Origin: Botryosphaeria dothidea | Taxonomy: Eukaryota; Ascomycota; Dothideomycetes; Botryosphaeriales; Botryosphaeriaceae | Direction: 5' to 3' | Length of the DNA: 64,000 nt | NCBI GenBank assembly: GCA_011503125.2 | Contig: WWBZ02000001.1 | Span: 744,001 to 808,000, forward strand | In this document: positions 29,619-41,450 of the stretch, piece by piece | Numbering within the stretch: the first letter of the stretch is position 1 | How the letters are laid out: each line of letters begins with the position of its first letter | Made by a program: the position numbers and the translations under genes | The notes under the pieces: generated by a model | Databases searched by the model: none | What the model was told of the DNA's origin: nothing | The model's input: the letters and a program-made list of their open reading frames with translations, nothing else

Positions 29619-32476
29619 ATGTCTTCGTCGCGCCCGAACTCCAAATACTACTCCAGTCATGAGCGCGTCCCCAGTTCCTCGCGCCCTCGCGTCGCCTCCA
29701 CCGCGACCCGCGACCAAGAGTCGCATTCCAACTCACACTCACATTCGAGGTCACACTCCACAAGCAAGGCCACCGAACGCCGCACCGATCGCAACAATGT
29801 CCTCACCCGCGAGACGATTACAGTGAAGCGCTCCCCACTCAAGACCGACAGTCGTTCCAACTCTCGGAGGAGCAGGGATGGCCAGAAAGGGCAGAGTGCT
29901 CCGGCCACTCCAACTACTGCTGAACCTAAGAAGGAGGAGCCACGAGGTATGCTACTCAATTCGTTCTCCTGGTTTTTCTGACCCATCGTAGAGCCATGGA
30001 AGCCTCAAGCTTCACTCGTTCCGCATACCACCGCTCCGCTCGCCTCCCGAGTCTCTACCCCCCAGCGTGCCTCATTAGCTCCCGTCGACCTGCAACCCCA
30101 ACCATTGGCCCAACTATCCGTTGAGGCTCAAGAGGCTGCCATTATCGAAGATCTGCTCTTTGTATTCATGGGATTCGAGGGCCAATACATCAGATTCGCA
30201 ACATCCTACAATCCCTCCGAGGAGAAAAGCCGTTTGATGGGCCCAACATTCAACATAGCTTCCGGCCTGGATCCTAGTTTGCGAGACCTTACAACGTCCA
30301 TGCTCAAAATGGCGACACATTACTCTGCGCTTGAGGCTTTCATTGAGGTTCAGAGCAGGGACGAGTACGGCGCAGTGAATCATGCCCTGTGCGCTGTGGT
30401 CCGGAAGTTACTCAAGGACTATCTCGTGCTCATGGCTCAGCTGGAACATCAGATGCTCACCAATCCCACATTTACCCTACATCTCCTGAACCTGCATACA
30501 AAACCTACGAGCCACATGCTCTACCAATTGTACACCATGGGCATTGAGGTTTTGAAGGCAAATGCTCTTCTGGACGATGAAAATGAAGATGATCTCGATG
30601 AGACCGAGAACTTGGAGGATATTTTGGAGTCTCTACGGGAAGGTGGCAACATAGCGCAAGGTTCGATAGGAAGCAAAAAGGTGTGCAAAGGTGGAAGTGT
30701 GCTGGGCTTAATATCAAAGCGGTTGGCCTCCATGTCCGGAGACCCTGCCGCAAGAACACTACTCACGACATTACTACGGGAGGCCAGTCGCCCGTACATG
30801 ACGATGCTCAACGAATGGCTCCACCATGGAGCAATCAAAGACCCTCATGCGGAGTTCTTGATCAAAGAACAGAAGAGCATCAAGCGTGAAAGATTGGACC
30901 AGGACTACACGGACGAGTATTGGGAAAAGCGTTACACAATTCGGGAGAATCTTGTTCCGCCGCAGTTGGAAGGGGTTAAGGACAAAGTCTTGCTCGCTGG
31001 GAAGTACCTCAACGTTGTGCGCGAGTGTGGCGGAGTCGACGTGAGCAAAAGAGTACAAGACGTTCCGACAACCTTTGACGATCCTAGATTCCTGGAGAAT
31101 GTCAACAGCGCCTACGCCTACGCAAACTCTTCCCTCCTTCATCTTCTTCTCACTACTCATGCACTCCCTGCACGTCTCCGGTCCCTCAAACACTACTTCT
31201 TCCTCGACCGATCCGACTTCTTTTCCTATTTCCTCGAACTCGGCACTTCTGAGCTCAAGAAGCCAGCCAAGATTGTCAATATTGGGAAGCTCCAGTCCCT
31301 TTTGGATATCGTCCTCCGCCAGCCTGGTAGTGTGGCGGCAGAGGACCCATACAAGGAGGATGTCAAGGTGCAAATGAACGAGATTGGTCTGACAAACTGG
31401 TTGATGAAGATCGTCACCGTGACTGGATTGGACCAAGATGCGGCGACGGGCAGCTTTTCAAACTACACACCGGCCGCTCAAAGCGCAACCATAACCGACG
31501 ACAAGGACATCATTGGATTCGACGCTTTAGTCCTCGACTACGCGATGCCGTTCCCTCTATCCCTCGTTGTTAGCCGAGTGACGTTGACACGGTACCAACT
31601 TCTTTTCCGCTACCTGCTCTCATTGCGCCATCTTGAGACATTGCTTGTCGGTAGCTGGGCGGATCACTCAAAAGTTCGCAGCTGGAAACACCGATCATCA
31701 AATCCTAAGATCGAAATGTGGAAGCGTAAGGCATGGACGTTACGTGCTCGCATGCTGGTCTTCGTACAGCAGCTTCTCTATTACAGTACGGCCGAAGTCA
31801 TAGAGCCCAACTGGCAGAGCATGATGTCCCGGCTGAATGCGGTGAGCAAAGGCGACGCGGCAGAGAATGCAGACATCATGCAGTCAACAGAGTCAATAGA
31901 TCCGGCCGCAACGGCAGCGGCTGAAGGGAGCGGCGATATCCCTGGTGGGAATGGACCTCAAGTCAAACGTACAGTGGACGAGTTGATGCAGGACCATGTG
32001 GATTTTCTGGCAACCTGCTTGAAGGAGTGCATGCTGACCAACGCGAAGCTCCTCAAGGTTAGTTTCCTCAAATAAAAAGGCTATCTTCACCCGCTAACAT
32101 CAACCTTTCGCAGATCAACTCCAAGATCCTCAACACCTGCACCATGTTCGCTAACTACACCGCCTCCCTCTCCCGTTACCTCATCTCCGCTGACGCCGAC
32201 CTCGCTACCACGTCTAATGCCTCCGCTTCCACAAGCACTGAAAAGGGCTCTTCCACCCGCTCCCTCGCCTTCGACCCGACCAAGCTTGGAAAGATGATCG
32301 ACCTGCTGCAGAAGTACGAGGACAACTTCACGAAACATCTCCGCATCCTGCTCGATACCTTGAACTACTACGCCGCCACGGAGACGGTGGTTTTCTTGAG
32401 CTTGTGTGCCAGGCTGAGTGCTGCTAGTGAGGGCCTTGGGTTTTCGGTCAATGTTAAGGGGGAGACAGTTTACTAA
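29619..32476 (+). CDS. Gamma-tubulin complex component GCP2 (Spc97/Alp4)
   Basis: Three exons: 29619-29946, 29992-32057 and 32114-32476, giving 918 residues. The first about 130 residues are Ser/Arg/His-rich and disordered. The rest matches the Spc97/Spc98 (GCP) fold: an N-terminal GRIP1 region beginning at EAAIIEDLLFVFMGFEGQYI, and a C-terminal GRIP2 region with HYFFLDRSDFFSYFLELG, FDALVLDYAMPFPLSLVV and YQLLFRYLLSLRHLE, the segment that contacts gamma-tubulin. FFLDRSDFF and LDYAMPFPLSLV point to GCP2 rather than GCP3. The protein nucleates microtubules at the spindle pole body. The second intron (GTTAGT donor) falls in the C-terminal helices and keeps frame. The 3' end converges on the HET-domain gene 283 bp away. 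Confidence 0.92.
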
Positions 32477-32759
32477 AGGAAGCGTAAACCATGGTAGATT
32501 TGGCATTTTCTTGGCGGGTTGGAAACTTGCATATAATGAATGGATTGGTGGGGTGGAGTCGGCTACGGGAAAAAAAGAAGCGTGGCGTTTGTCTTGTGCT
32601 TCCTTTGACCAGCCCGCTGGCTGGCCGGTACTTTTGTGTTTTGCAGGGAACTATTGGCGATATTGATGAGTTGTTTGGTTTAAGTGTGCGTAGTTGAAGA
32701 AGCCGATATCCGAATATAGCAGGAATGCATATTATGAGTCAATTCGATATCTCCTTTGT

Positions 32760-35245
32760 CTATCCTAAAATCAAGTCCACCAGTTCCCTCTCCCGACTCT
32801 CCCATACGTCTCTCCTCACTTCTCCAATACCCTTTCGGTACGCGATTTCATCTATCCACTCTACCCAGAGAACGTTGTACGATTGCGGTCTCTCTCGTCC
32901 CAACGGCTCTTCCCACCTCTTGCGACCAGGTTGTCTGTACATCATTGAGATGGCCACCAGTTCCACTCTCCCATCACCACTCTTCTCATCCCCAAAGAGC
33001 ACTTTCCTGTCTGACTCTTCAAAGAACGATGGATCGTGCACATATAAGAAGCCATGAGCCATTTCTGAGTCGGTGGTTTTCAGGCAGTCGGGGTCAACCA
33101 GCCCATAATCTCCTTTCCTGGCTGTGCTACCTTTCGAGTAATCCAAGAAGTCCAACTCGAAGTATGCGCGGTGGGTGGAGCAGCAAAGGTAACGCCCTTC
33201 AAGAGCCGCATCCGCATGATTTTCTCTCCCAGAATCCTGGAGTCGATCACTGACGTCGCCTCGCAGCGGTACAGGGTAGTTGAACTTGATTTCGTCACTC
33301 ATGGATGCGTGTGTGTAGTAAAACGCAGGTGGGAACTTGTCCTTCGTTTGATCGAGGTTGGCTGCACGGTTCGTGCTAGTACCGCCAGCCGTCGTCCAGC
33401 CCCGGTCGAGCGTGTACGTGCTGAAGATGGGGCACCTGTCATCCGCGGAGTCAAGGTCGATTTGCCAGCGTGTCCAGCCTGGTGAAAGAGCACTATCGTG
33501 TGAGTCCTGACCACAGTATTTGATCTTGCACGCGTGCCATTCGTTCTGATGTGCAATTTCCAGCGGTGGTGATGCCTTTGTTGCTCGGGTATGCCAGCGT
33601 ACGGTGGGTACGACGCGCTTAACGTAGTCCACCGAGTAGTACCAGGTATTTCGATGCCAAAGGATGAAGTCTTCGCTTCTCCAGATCGACGCATCTTCCA
33701 AGTTCCCCTGCCAAGCGGCCCACGACCACATCGGGGCACGTCTACCAGCTTCAAGCTGACTCCGCGGATCCCATCGCCTGCGGAACTGTTGTTCTTCATC
33801 CCATTCTATGGACCTCCATATCAGGCAAATATCTAAGAACATGACTGGGACTCCCCAGCAAAACCCACCACAGAAGCTCGGCGCAAGCGCCGTGGTGATT
33901 CCCAAGAAAGCGTCCATGGAGTCTTCATCACAAGTGAGATGGCGTTTGCAGTACGCAGACACAAGCGTCTTGAAAGACTCGACGCTCGGAAACGCAGGAA
34001 TTTTGGAAAGCGAAGCCATCCGTATCGGAACGACATCTCTGTCATAAGCTGCGCTGGTCTCCTCTGTCGGAGCGTCAGCCGGGATGTGGTGCTCTTCGCA
34101 GAAACATGCTTCTCGGCACTCCCATCGCACGGAGTCGGCGATGAATATGAGTCTCCTCCGGGAGAACACGTACTCTTGGAAGGTCCAGCCTCGTCTGTCC
34201 CACTCGCTGCCGCGCAGTCCGCCTTTGCTGGGCCAGACTACTTGTGTGCCGTCTGGCCAGTCGAAGACGCACGGATTGTCGCGCGGCTTGGTTATTCCTC
34301 TGAGGCCTTTCAATCCTGAATCGGCATTGGTCCCATCTGCCGCCACGATTGTGAATGTGGCGTTCGCGAAGACTGCGGCCATGTCAGTGACCAAGGCGTG
34401 GCGTATGTTTTCGTCATCCTGGACGATACACAGTGCGTCAACCCAGAGATATCTCTTTCCAAGAAGCCGAACGACGCCCATTGCGTCTCTGATGGTACGC
34501 GGTAAAGCATTGGCAGTCTGAAGAAAAGCCTCAGGTTCGCAGAAGCTCTCCAGATTCTGCACTGTAGTCTTCAAGACGGCCGAGTTGCCCCAGACATAAC
34601 TCAGTGCCACGTATTCGTAATCCTCTGCTGTCTGAACGAGACAATGCTTGACGGTGTCAATCAGCAACGGCAGTCGAGGCCTAGGAGGGCGGTTGTTGCT
34701 GATGAGGTGGCATGACGGACCATGTTCGCGTTCGCAGTCCTTGATCCAGTCCTTGATGAGGTCGAAATCAATCCAGTGACGGTCCAAAGCCCTTCCGGCC
34801 AACTCATTCAAGTGATTGCCAGACAGCTTAGCGAGAAACAGTTCTCCATGAACTGTCGACGCACGATTTCTCACAGGCCCTGTGAGCTGGATTATTCCAT
34901 CAACAGTTGCACCGATGAAAAGCTGCTTGCCCTTGCGTTTCTCAATACATCCCTCCTCCGTTGATATGAAGTTGTGGTTGCTGCTGAGAACCCATTTGAA
35001 AAAGGTATGGTGCGTATCACAGCTCCCCAGTTGCAAAACAAGCTGGTCTATCTCCCCGAGCAGAACTTTGTGTCCTTGTTGTCGCTCTTTGAAAACTGTT
35101 ATGATTTGTTTGCACGTTTCACAGTCTCCGCTGGTCTCCTTCGTATTGTTAGCGGCGGCATGGTCTAAATGTGTGGAAATATACGGACCTGTACGGCGCC
35201 ACAGCGATGGAATTCCATACTGTCATTAGTCTCTAAATGATCCAT
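32760..35245 (-). CDS. HET-domain (heterokaryon incompatibility) protein
   Basis: Two exons, 35245-35189 and 35138-32760, about 811 residues. The 50-nt intron has a GTCCGT donor and a CTAAC branch; joining gives MEFHRCGAVQETSGDCETCKQ and an unbroken frame. The HET domain begins near residue 190 with YEYVALSYVWGNS and continues with LPRTIRDAMGVVRLLG, YLWVDALCIVQDD and FANATFTIVAADG, then WDRRGWTFQEYVFSRRRL, all standard HET blocks. HET proteins trigger cell death when genetically different hyphae fuse; most paralogues have no known partner. The N-terminal cysteine pattern is also common in this family. An ATG further in (35218) is an alternative start. No NACHT, ankyrin or WD module is visible. 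Confidence 0.9.
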
Positions 35246-36035
35246 CGTTGACTTGCTGCGGCAAGAGAAAGTATACGATCATATGCTCGGACCGGGTGTA
35301 TTCCTGCAACTCGAGGCAACAAGTACAAGATACAGAACAACTTCGTCACCAATCTTGCTGCCGGCAGTCTGACCTCAGATCATGAACGTGTCGTCCTGAA
35401 GTCAACCCCGGGCGAGGCTGAAATTCGTAACATGTGGCGGGGTCTTTCTCGCCCCCACGGAGGCTGTGTGACTCGCGAGCATGCATCGTCCCCGACCAAT
35501 CAGCTTCATCAAGGTAAGTCGAACACAGCAGCAGTGCTAAAGGTACCGATACATGGTCGAAACACGCGTATCTTATCTACAACGTTTCTCGGAACTCATT
35601 TGGACATAACACTGCTGCTTCACCTACACTCACTGACTCACCAGGTGAAGGCAAAACATAGAAATCTGCAGGAAGCGGAAGTGAAACTCTTCAATTCATA
35701 TGTTCGCGCTCTATGGCTACTCCGAATGTCATCGACTTCATAATCGTCCATGCAATGCAAATAAAAGCATAAACCACAGCAACTCTGCATCTCCATCTCA
35801 CCTCCACCCGTCACTCAATATGCAAGTAAACATTACAATAGTGAAGAGAAAACCGGGAAGAAAACATTCCGTTTTGCTCCTCCATGCACGCATGAAACTT
35901 TTCAGTTCGTGAACCTGGTATCAGTGCTACCGTCTACCTACCCTCGCTGAAGTAGCCCTAGGGTCTTTGTGAATAAAAACAATTAAGGGGGAAATGGTAT
36001 TGAGAAGAACGGAAAGGGCCAACGAAAGAACCCGC
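35246..36035. other. Intergenic region
   Basis: Between the HET gene start (its promoter) and the 3' end of the peptidase. AT-rich at the right end; no gene seen. Confidence 0.5.
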
Positions 36036-38441
36036 TTAAGGCATCATGAAGGCATCACCATCAAAGCGGATGGCAGTGATGTCAGTGAAGAGCCTCAAGC
36101 TCTTCTCGAAGGACGTGTCACGCTTGACCTTGCGCGGGACCTTAGCCCTCCTGGTGAGGTGGTCGCCACGCTTGTAGCCCGGGGTGCCGGTGACACAGTG
36201 GCTGGCTTCACCCCATTTGCTCTGCGCAGCAGCCTTCCAGACGGCTGTGACATCGACGGTCATCTCCGCGGTGTAGAAGATGCGGCAATCTGCAGGCTCG
36301 TAGGTGAACTGAAGCGGCGTGCCGGTGGCATCACCCTCGCGGAGACCGTCTCGGACGTTGATGTTGGGGTCGATTGCCGCACGGTTGAAAGGGACGTAGC
36401 TGGCGTAGTTGGCCTGGTAAGACGCGTTGTACTGCGCCTGCTCCTCAGGGTTGGCATTCTCGTAAGCCTCGTACACCCACTGCTGGATAGCAGCCCAGTT
36501 GAAGTTGTTGAAGCCCTTGACACCACCGACCGCCTGCTGCTCTCCATACTGCGGACGTCCGCCAAGAGCAATGGCCGAGACGTTGCCCTGCTGGCGCATA
36601 AACTCGGAGAAGATGGCGCAGGTCGAGGCGCAGTAACCATCATACAGAAGGACGATGTTGGCAGACTCGAAGGGCTGCTCGGTGAAGTTGGAGCGGTTAC
36701 CGTATCCAGTGATCTCAATGCCGCCGCTGTTCAGGATGTTCAGCGGGTCCGACATGTTCCAGCGGATGACGGAGGTGAAGTTGTCGCCATGGTTCTCGAC
36801 GGGGCCGAACTTGTCGGGCCATGACTCGAAGTTCTCGTACTTCTCATCGACATCAGTGCGGTAGTTGAAGACGCTCGAGACGATATCGGCCATGGTGTAG
36901 TTGTTCTGCACTATCTCGGGATCGCGAGGGAAGCCGTCGGAAAGGTAGGAGAACTTCTGGCCAATGAGGTCGAGAGCCTCGTGAGCCCTGAGGCGAGTGC
37001 CGCCGTAAGGCAAGATAGAAGGGAAGAATTGCTTGAAGAGGTCGTAGCCCTGGAGGATGGTACCGCCACCGTTGGCGCTCAGATCGATGATCATCTTAGT
37101 CTTGCCATCAGCCTTGGCCTGCTGGATAAACTGGGTGCCAATGCGCTGGAACTCGATTTCGGCGTAGGCGGAGCTGACGAAGGAGGGAACGACGAGGACG
37201 GCAACATCCGAGAACTCTTCGCCTTCCAGGTAGTAGCCAGCGATGAGATTGTTCCGTTGGTAAATGACCGGCTCAGGGTAACCAGGAGCGGCCGTCGGAC
37301 GGGCGACACGGGAAGAAGTGGAAGAAGCCTCAGCAGCAGCAACAGCCATGTTGAAGTCGAGGTCGTTGTCGGGCTCAGATTCCTTGGGGGCGTCGATGTT
37401 CATGTTCGCGAAAGCCTGGATACGTGACTTGTCCTTGGCGTCTTGGGCCATAGCCTGTGCGGAAGCACTGGCGGTGCCAGAGTCATAGAGGAAGTAGTTG
37501 TCGCTGAGAGCAGTGCCGTTCTCGATGCCACGGAACGAAACAAGAACACGGGCAAAGTTCTCGAAGGTCTTGGTGGTGCCATTGGCGAACTCCAGCTTGG
37601 TTTCGGGACCCGGGTATACGAAGCGGCCGCGGCCACCGCCAGAGAACATTCCGGTGCTAGCGCCAGTGGTACCAAGTTGAATCTGAGCCAGCTCGTACAT
37701 GACGTTGTTGTAGAGGGCATCGCGGTCCTGGAGGGAACCGTGCTGGCTAAGTTCCTGCAGATAAGTGGCGGAATCCTGATCGTCGATCTTCAGGATAGCC
37801 GAGGGAGTGTAGGTGGAGTTAGTGAACGAAGCAGCGAGGATATCCTCATAGACGAAGGGAGCAGGCAGCTTCTGGCCATCCTCAGAGATTGAAACGAGGG
37901 AGATGGGCCTACCCCAGGTGAAGATGGCGCCGATGGAGTCAGGAACGTAGACCAGGTGACCGTCATGGGCAGACTGGATGAGCGTGTACAGAGCCCAGCC
38001 GAACTCGTACTCTCCAATGAAGGCATCGGAGTTCACCTTGTTAGCGATGTCGTCAAGACCGGCGTAGATGTCAACGGCAGGCTGGACCTTCTCAGCGTAC
38101 TCGGCAGGCGGGTCCTTGAGGTAGGCCTGGGTGCTCTGCCAGACAATGTAGGGCTTCATGGCCTCGATGAGCTCAATGGCGGCCGTCTTGTTGAGCGGGG
38201 CGCTCATGATGCAGTCATAGGCAAGACGAGCCGGGACCGTGGGGGTTGCCGTGGACTGGTCGTTGTTGACGATGGAGCTGACGATGGAACAGGGAGAAGG
38301 TCCAGTGACGTTCTGCCTGGCCTCAATCGAGGGAGCAGGGGTGACATCCGGGCAGGCGACATGGCTGGTGGTGGTCAAGGGAGAGGCGACAGCAGAGGCT
38401 GCCAAGGTGAGGGCCACCAGAAGAAGCGAGGGAAACTTCAT
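36036..38441 (-). CDS. Secreted peptidase, S41 family
   Basis: Intronless; 801 residues from the ATG at 38441. The frame is open a further 74 codons upstream, but those residues are unlike a leader, while MKFPSLLLVALTLAASAVAS is a clear signal peptide, which decides the start. Fungal S41-type enzymes of this size have an N-terminal prodomain-like region, a PDZ-like segment and a C-terminal Ser-Lys protease core. Here KTKMIIDLSANGGG and ANIVLLYDGYCASTCAIF (near residue 600) match the S41 pattern, with the Ser of CASTC as probable nucleophile. More than eight N-x-S/T sites and a basic C-terminus are present. The role is extracellular or vacuolar proteolysis by family. A conspicuous antisense frame at 35994-36824 is a codon-bias shadow. 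Confidence 0.87.
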   Translation of the reverse strand: MKFPSLLLVALTLAASAVASPLTTTSHVACPDVTPAPSIEARQNVTGPSPCSIVSSIVNNDQSTATPTVPARLAYDCIMSAPLNKTAAIELIEAMKPYIVWQSTQAYLKDPPAEYAEKVQPAVDIYAGLDDIANKVNSDAFIGEYEFGWALYTLIQSAHDGHLVYVPDSIGAIFTWGRPISLVSISEDGQKLPAPFVYEDILAASFTNSTYTPSAILKIDDQDSATYLQELSQHGSLQDRDALYNNVMYELAQIQLGTTGASTGMFSGGGRGRFVYPGPETKLEFANGTTKTFENFARVLVSFRGIENGTALSDNYFLYDSGTASASAQAMAQDAKDKSRIQAFANMNIDAPKESEPDNDLDFNMAVAAAEASSTSSRVARPTAAPGYPEPVIYQRNNLIAGYYLEGEEFSDVAVLVVPSFVSSAYAEIEFQRIGTQFIQQAKADGKTKMIIDLSANGGGTILQGYDLFKQFFPSILPYGGTRLRAHEALDLIGQKFSYLSDGFPRDPEIVQNNYTMADIVSSVFNYRTDVDEKYENFESWPDKFGPVENHGDNFTSVIRWNMSDPLNILNSGGIEITGYGNRSNFTEQPFESANIVLLYDGYCASTCAIFSEFMRQQGNVSAIALGGRPQYGEQQAVGGVKGFNNFNWAAIQQWVYEAYENANPEEQAQYNASYQANYASYVPFNRAAIDPNINVRDGLREGDATGTPLQFTYEPADCRIFYTAEMTVDVTAVWKAAAQSKWGEASHCVTGTPGYKRGDHLTRRAKVPRKVKRDTSFEKSLRLFTDITAIRFDGDAFMMP

Positions 38442-41400
38442 GGCGCAGAAGATCTTGAACGAAGGAAAAGAGAATACGGGTGAGCGTACTCTCGTTGGAT
38501 GATATAGAAAGAAAGAGAAGGGGAAAAGACCGCGGGAGGCTGGGTTGACTAGTCTCTTTAAAAGAGCGAGTGGAGTGGTTGTGGGGAGGCAAGCACGGCC
38601 TAGAGAAAGCGCGGATAGTAAGTGGAGCCTGTGCCAAGCATGGTAGTGGGAGCAGTCTTTCAATGCGCCGCTTACTAGGGCTGCCGAACGGGCAAACGCA
38701 AGAGCCCAAGGGCGCGGAAGGCGCGTTGTTTGGCGGAGGGATCTGCAGTGTTACCTTGTCTGGTGGCACTCGCGCCTGTCTGGTAGCACCGACCTCCTTT
38801 GCACTTCAGGAACAGGAAGCGGCAGGCCCACCGACGCGCGCAAGGGAAGGACGCTGAAACGTGGCGCACAGGTGCTGGGCTGCGAGGAAGCTGCAAACCT
38901 AAGTGAGCGCGAGTGTCTAAAGAGCGGCAGATTGCGTCGAGGCGATTGCTCTGGACGAAGCGCCCGCTGGCGGCGCGAGCAAGACAGGCAGGGTCAGGCC
39001 AGGAAGGAGCGCCCAGGCAGCACCACCGCCGTGTGGCCGTTCGCCGTTGAGCGCCCGGACCCTGACGCGACGTCACGATTGGCGCCGCCACCCAATGCGG
39101 TCGGGGCGCGGCCGCTGGCCTGCGAGCGCCGGCCGGCGCAGCCTGGCGGCGAGCCTTGCAGAAGTGTCAGACGCGCTCCCGGACGCGGTGGAGGCACAGG
39201 CGGAGAGCGCACAGACGAGCGGGAGCGGCTGGCCTTGGCTTTGGGCTTGGCTCGTTTCAGCGGCTGCTTGCTCGAATCAGCGTCGCCGCTCAGCACGCTG
39301 TTTCTCCCTCGAGCCGCACTCAAATCCTCTCCTGCGCACTCGCTCGACTCGTGGAATGCGCGAACAGGCGACGGCTACACGCTGCAATCCGATCCGCCGC
39401 TGTTGTGGACGGTCCGCGCGCCGCTCACCACCTCAATCTCCCTCGGTCTCGCTTGCAGCGCAGCTGCTGTGCTCCGCGCCGCGCCGCAACCCGCGAGTCG
39501 TGCGTGCGCCGAGTCACCGACCGCATCTGGCTGGGCTGACCGCCGGCCGCTCATCAGCTGCAGCTCGCTCTCCACTGATGTTCGTTCCTTTTGTGGAGCC
39601 TGAACATCACCGCCAGCTGTCTCCCCGTACCCAGCCTCACAACCAGCCCCCGGCCTTCTTCTTCTTCATCACCACTGCCACCCGTGATCTCGAACTGCAC
39701 GCCCGCTGACGTCTTCAATGCGAAGAAATGGCGCGACGACGCCCTGCAAAATGGCTTCCGCCTCGACTTCCGACCGGTCGCAAGGATGCCCAAATCTGTG
39801 GAGAGCTTCTGCAAGGCCTGCGTCTATGCGTCTTGCCTGAAGCGGTAGTACCTAATCGATTCTGCGAGACAGACCGCAAGATTTAGGAGTATATTCAGGG
39901 TTCATGCCTGTGTCGCTTTGTGCCTGATAGTAGCAGTGCCCACCGCCTTCGAGGTCGTTGACTGGAATAGACAATTCAAGCTGGACCCTCTCGGCTAATC
40001 TTCGCTCTCTGGCGAACTTCGTCCATGCATTGGAGACCCACGCGGTAGCAAAGCGCCTTATTCGCGGCAAATATGATATTCGAAACAGTAAGCACATTGG
40101 AGGTCAGCCCTGACTTGTCCAGTCCCAGGATCTGGAGGCATTCGCAACGCAGATTGGCGATCCATTCCAATGGTCAGAACCCCTCCTTTCTCCTAAACTT
40201 GGAAAATAAACAATGCCGTCAGCCCCAAAAAGATTGCCTGATCCCGGAATAAAATTGGTTACATCCCACTGGGACAATCGCACAGGTAGGATCCCTTAAA
40301 AAAGAAAAAGAAGCCGAGACGTGAAGGCGTGCAGTTCAGATGCTGCAAGCCTCCCATCCCGCCTGTCCCGAGTCTTGTTCCACGGCACACACGGGCCGTG
40401 CGCGTCACGCTTCTCCTGTGCTACCGTTCTCGCGACACCAACACCAACACGTCCCGCTTCAACCTTCCTCATCCAATTCTTCTAATCAAACACGTCGGAA
40501 ACTAACGGTCTCGTCCCCTCGATGTCGAAATTGTCGAAAGTGCGATGTGTGACAACTAAGTCTTTGCACAACCGCTCTTTGCCTAAACCCATGGCTTTCG
40601 GATACGATTTGCCGGAAAGCTTGACCCCTTTTTAGTTCACTCTCCCAGCGACAGGTTGGGCCTAGTGAATGTTTGTGAGAGCGTGAGGCATAGAAATACG
40701 AATTCGCTGCTGTACCAGGTCCTTTGGGAGATTGCTATGAGCTGATCAAGTTTTTAAAATTTAGAGGCAACACCAAGCTCTTCGGACGCAACATTGGGAA
40801 ATCCTGGAAAGGATGCTAGGCATGGCGGGTCAGGCGCAGGTTTGGGGGACGAAAATTGACTTGCGCCATCTACACGAGCAGACATATCGTGGAACCTACG
40901 ACCATGGCCATTTCAGCCCCCGCCATATGTGCGGCGGTCTTCCATAATCCCGAATTTACGTCCACAGAGTTGTCAAAATTGTAATGATGTATTGCCATTA
41001 AACGGTACAGGTCATGTGCATCTTTATGCAGCCAACGCAAACGCCCTCGGGTATTCTCAGTCTACCGCACCCCAATTCAACGCCTTCTAAGGCATCCAGC
41101 AGAAAGACGAAAAAGCTGACGAAAACTGGTCTAAAAGCAAAATACCAGGCTGCAGAAATCTGCAATCCCAATCCTTCACATAAAAGGAAAATTGAAAAAC
41201 AAACCGTCAACGCGCAATCCTCTATACGTCATCTTTCCCCCCTCTTGAGAACCCCGCTCCCCCGCGATCTCTGCAACAGTGAGACAAATTCCTTTTCCCG
41301 TCAGCCACGATCGATCCTCCGCATCCGCATGGCTTGAGACCAGGCGTAAGCTCGAGCCGGCGGCCCCGCCAAGCCGGTGATGGCTTGCTAAGCAACGGAG

Positions 41401-41450
41401 GACGTGGCTTAAGAAGCAACGAGACGACGGCACGCCAACGTGCTCGCCCC
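38442..41450. other. 3-kb intergenic region
   Basis: The longest gap. 38442-39600 is GC-rich and should include the peptidase promoter, with a GACGTCA element next to an ATTGG (reverse CCAAT) near 39069. A plus-strand frame reading through 39591-39848 ends in a Cys-containing tail (ESFCKACVYASC) and could be a small exon, but has no ATG in good context and no known domain. 39850-41450 is AT-richer and shows nothing recognisable. Confidence 0.45.

Noticed and set aside
35994..36824. A 276-codon antisense frame at the 3' end of the peptidase gene
   Set aside because: Val/Gly/Leu/Asp-rich shadow of a strongly biased sense frame, without domains; the sense gene is unambiguous.
38872..39709. Overlapping GC-rich plus-strand frames of 220-243 codons
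   Set aside because: Low-complexity Arg/Ala/Ser composition, several frames open at once, no domain; typical of GC-rich non-coding DNA.
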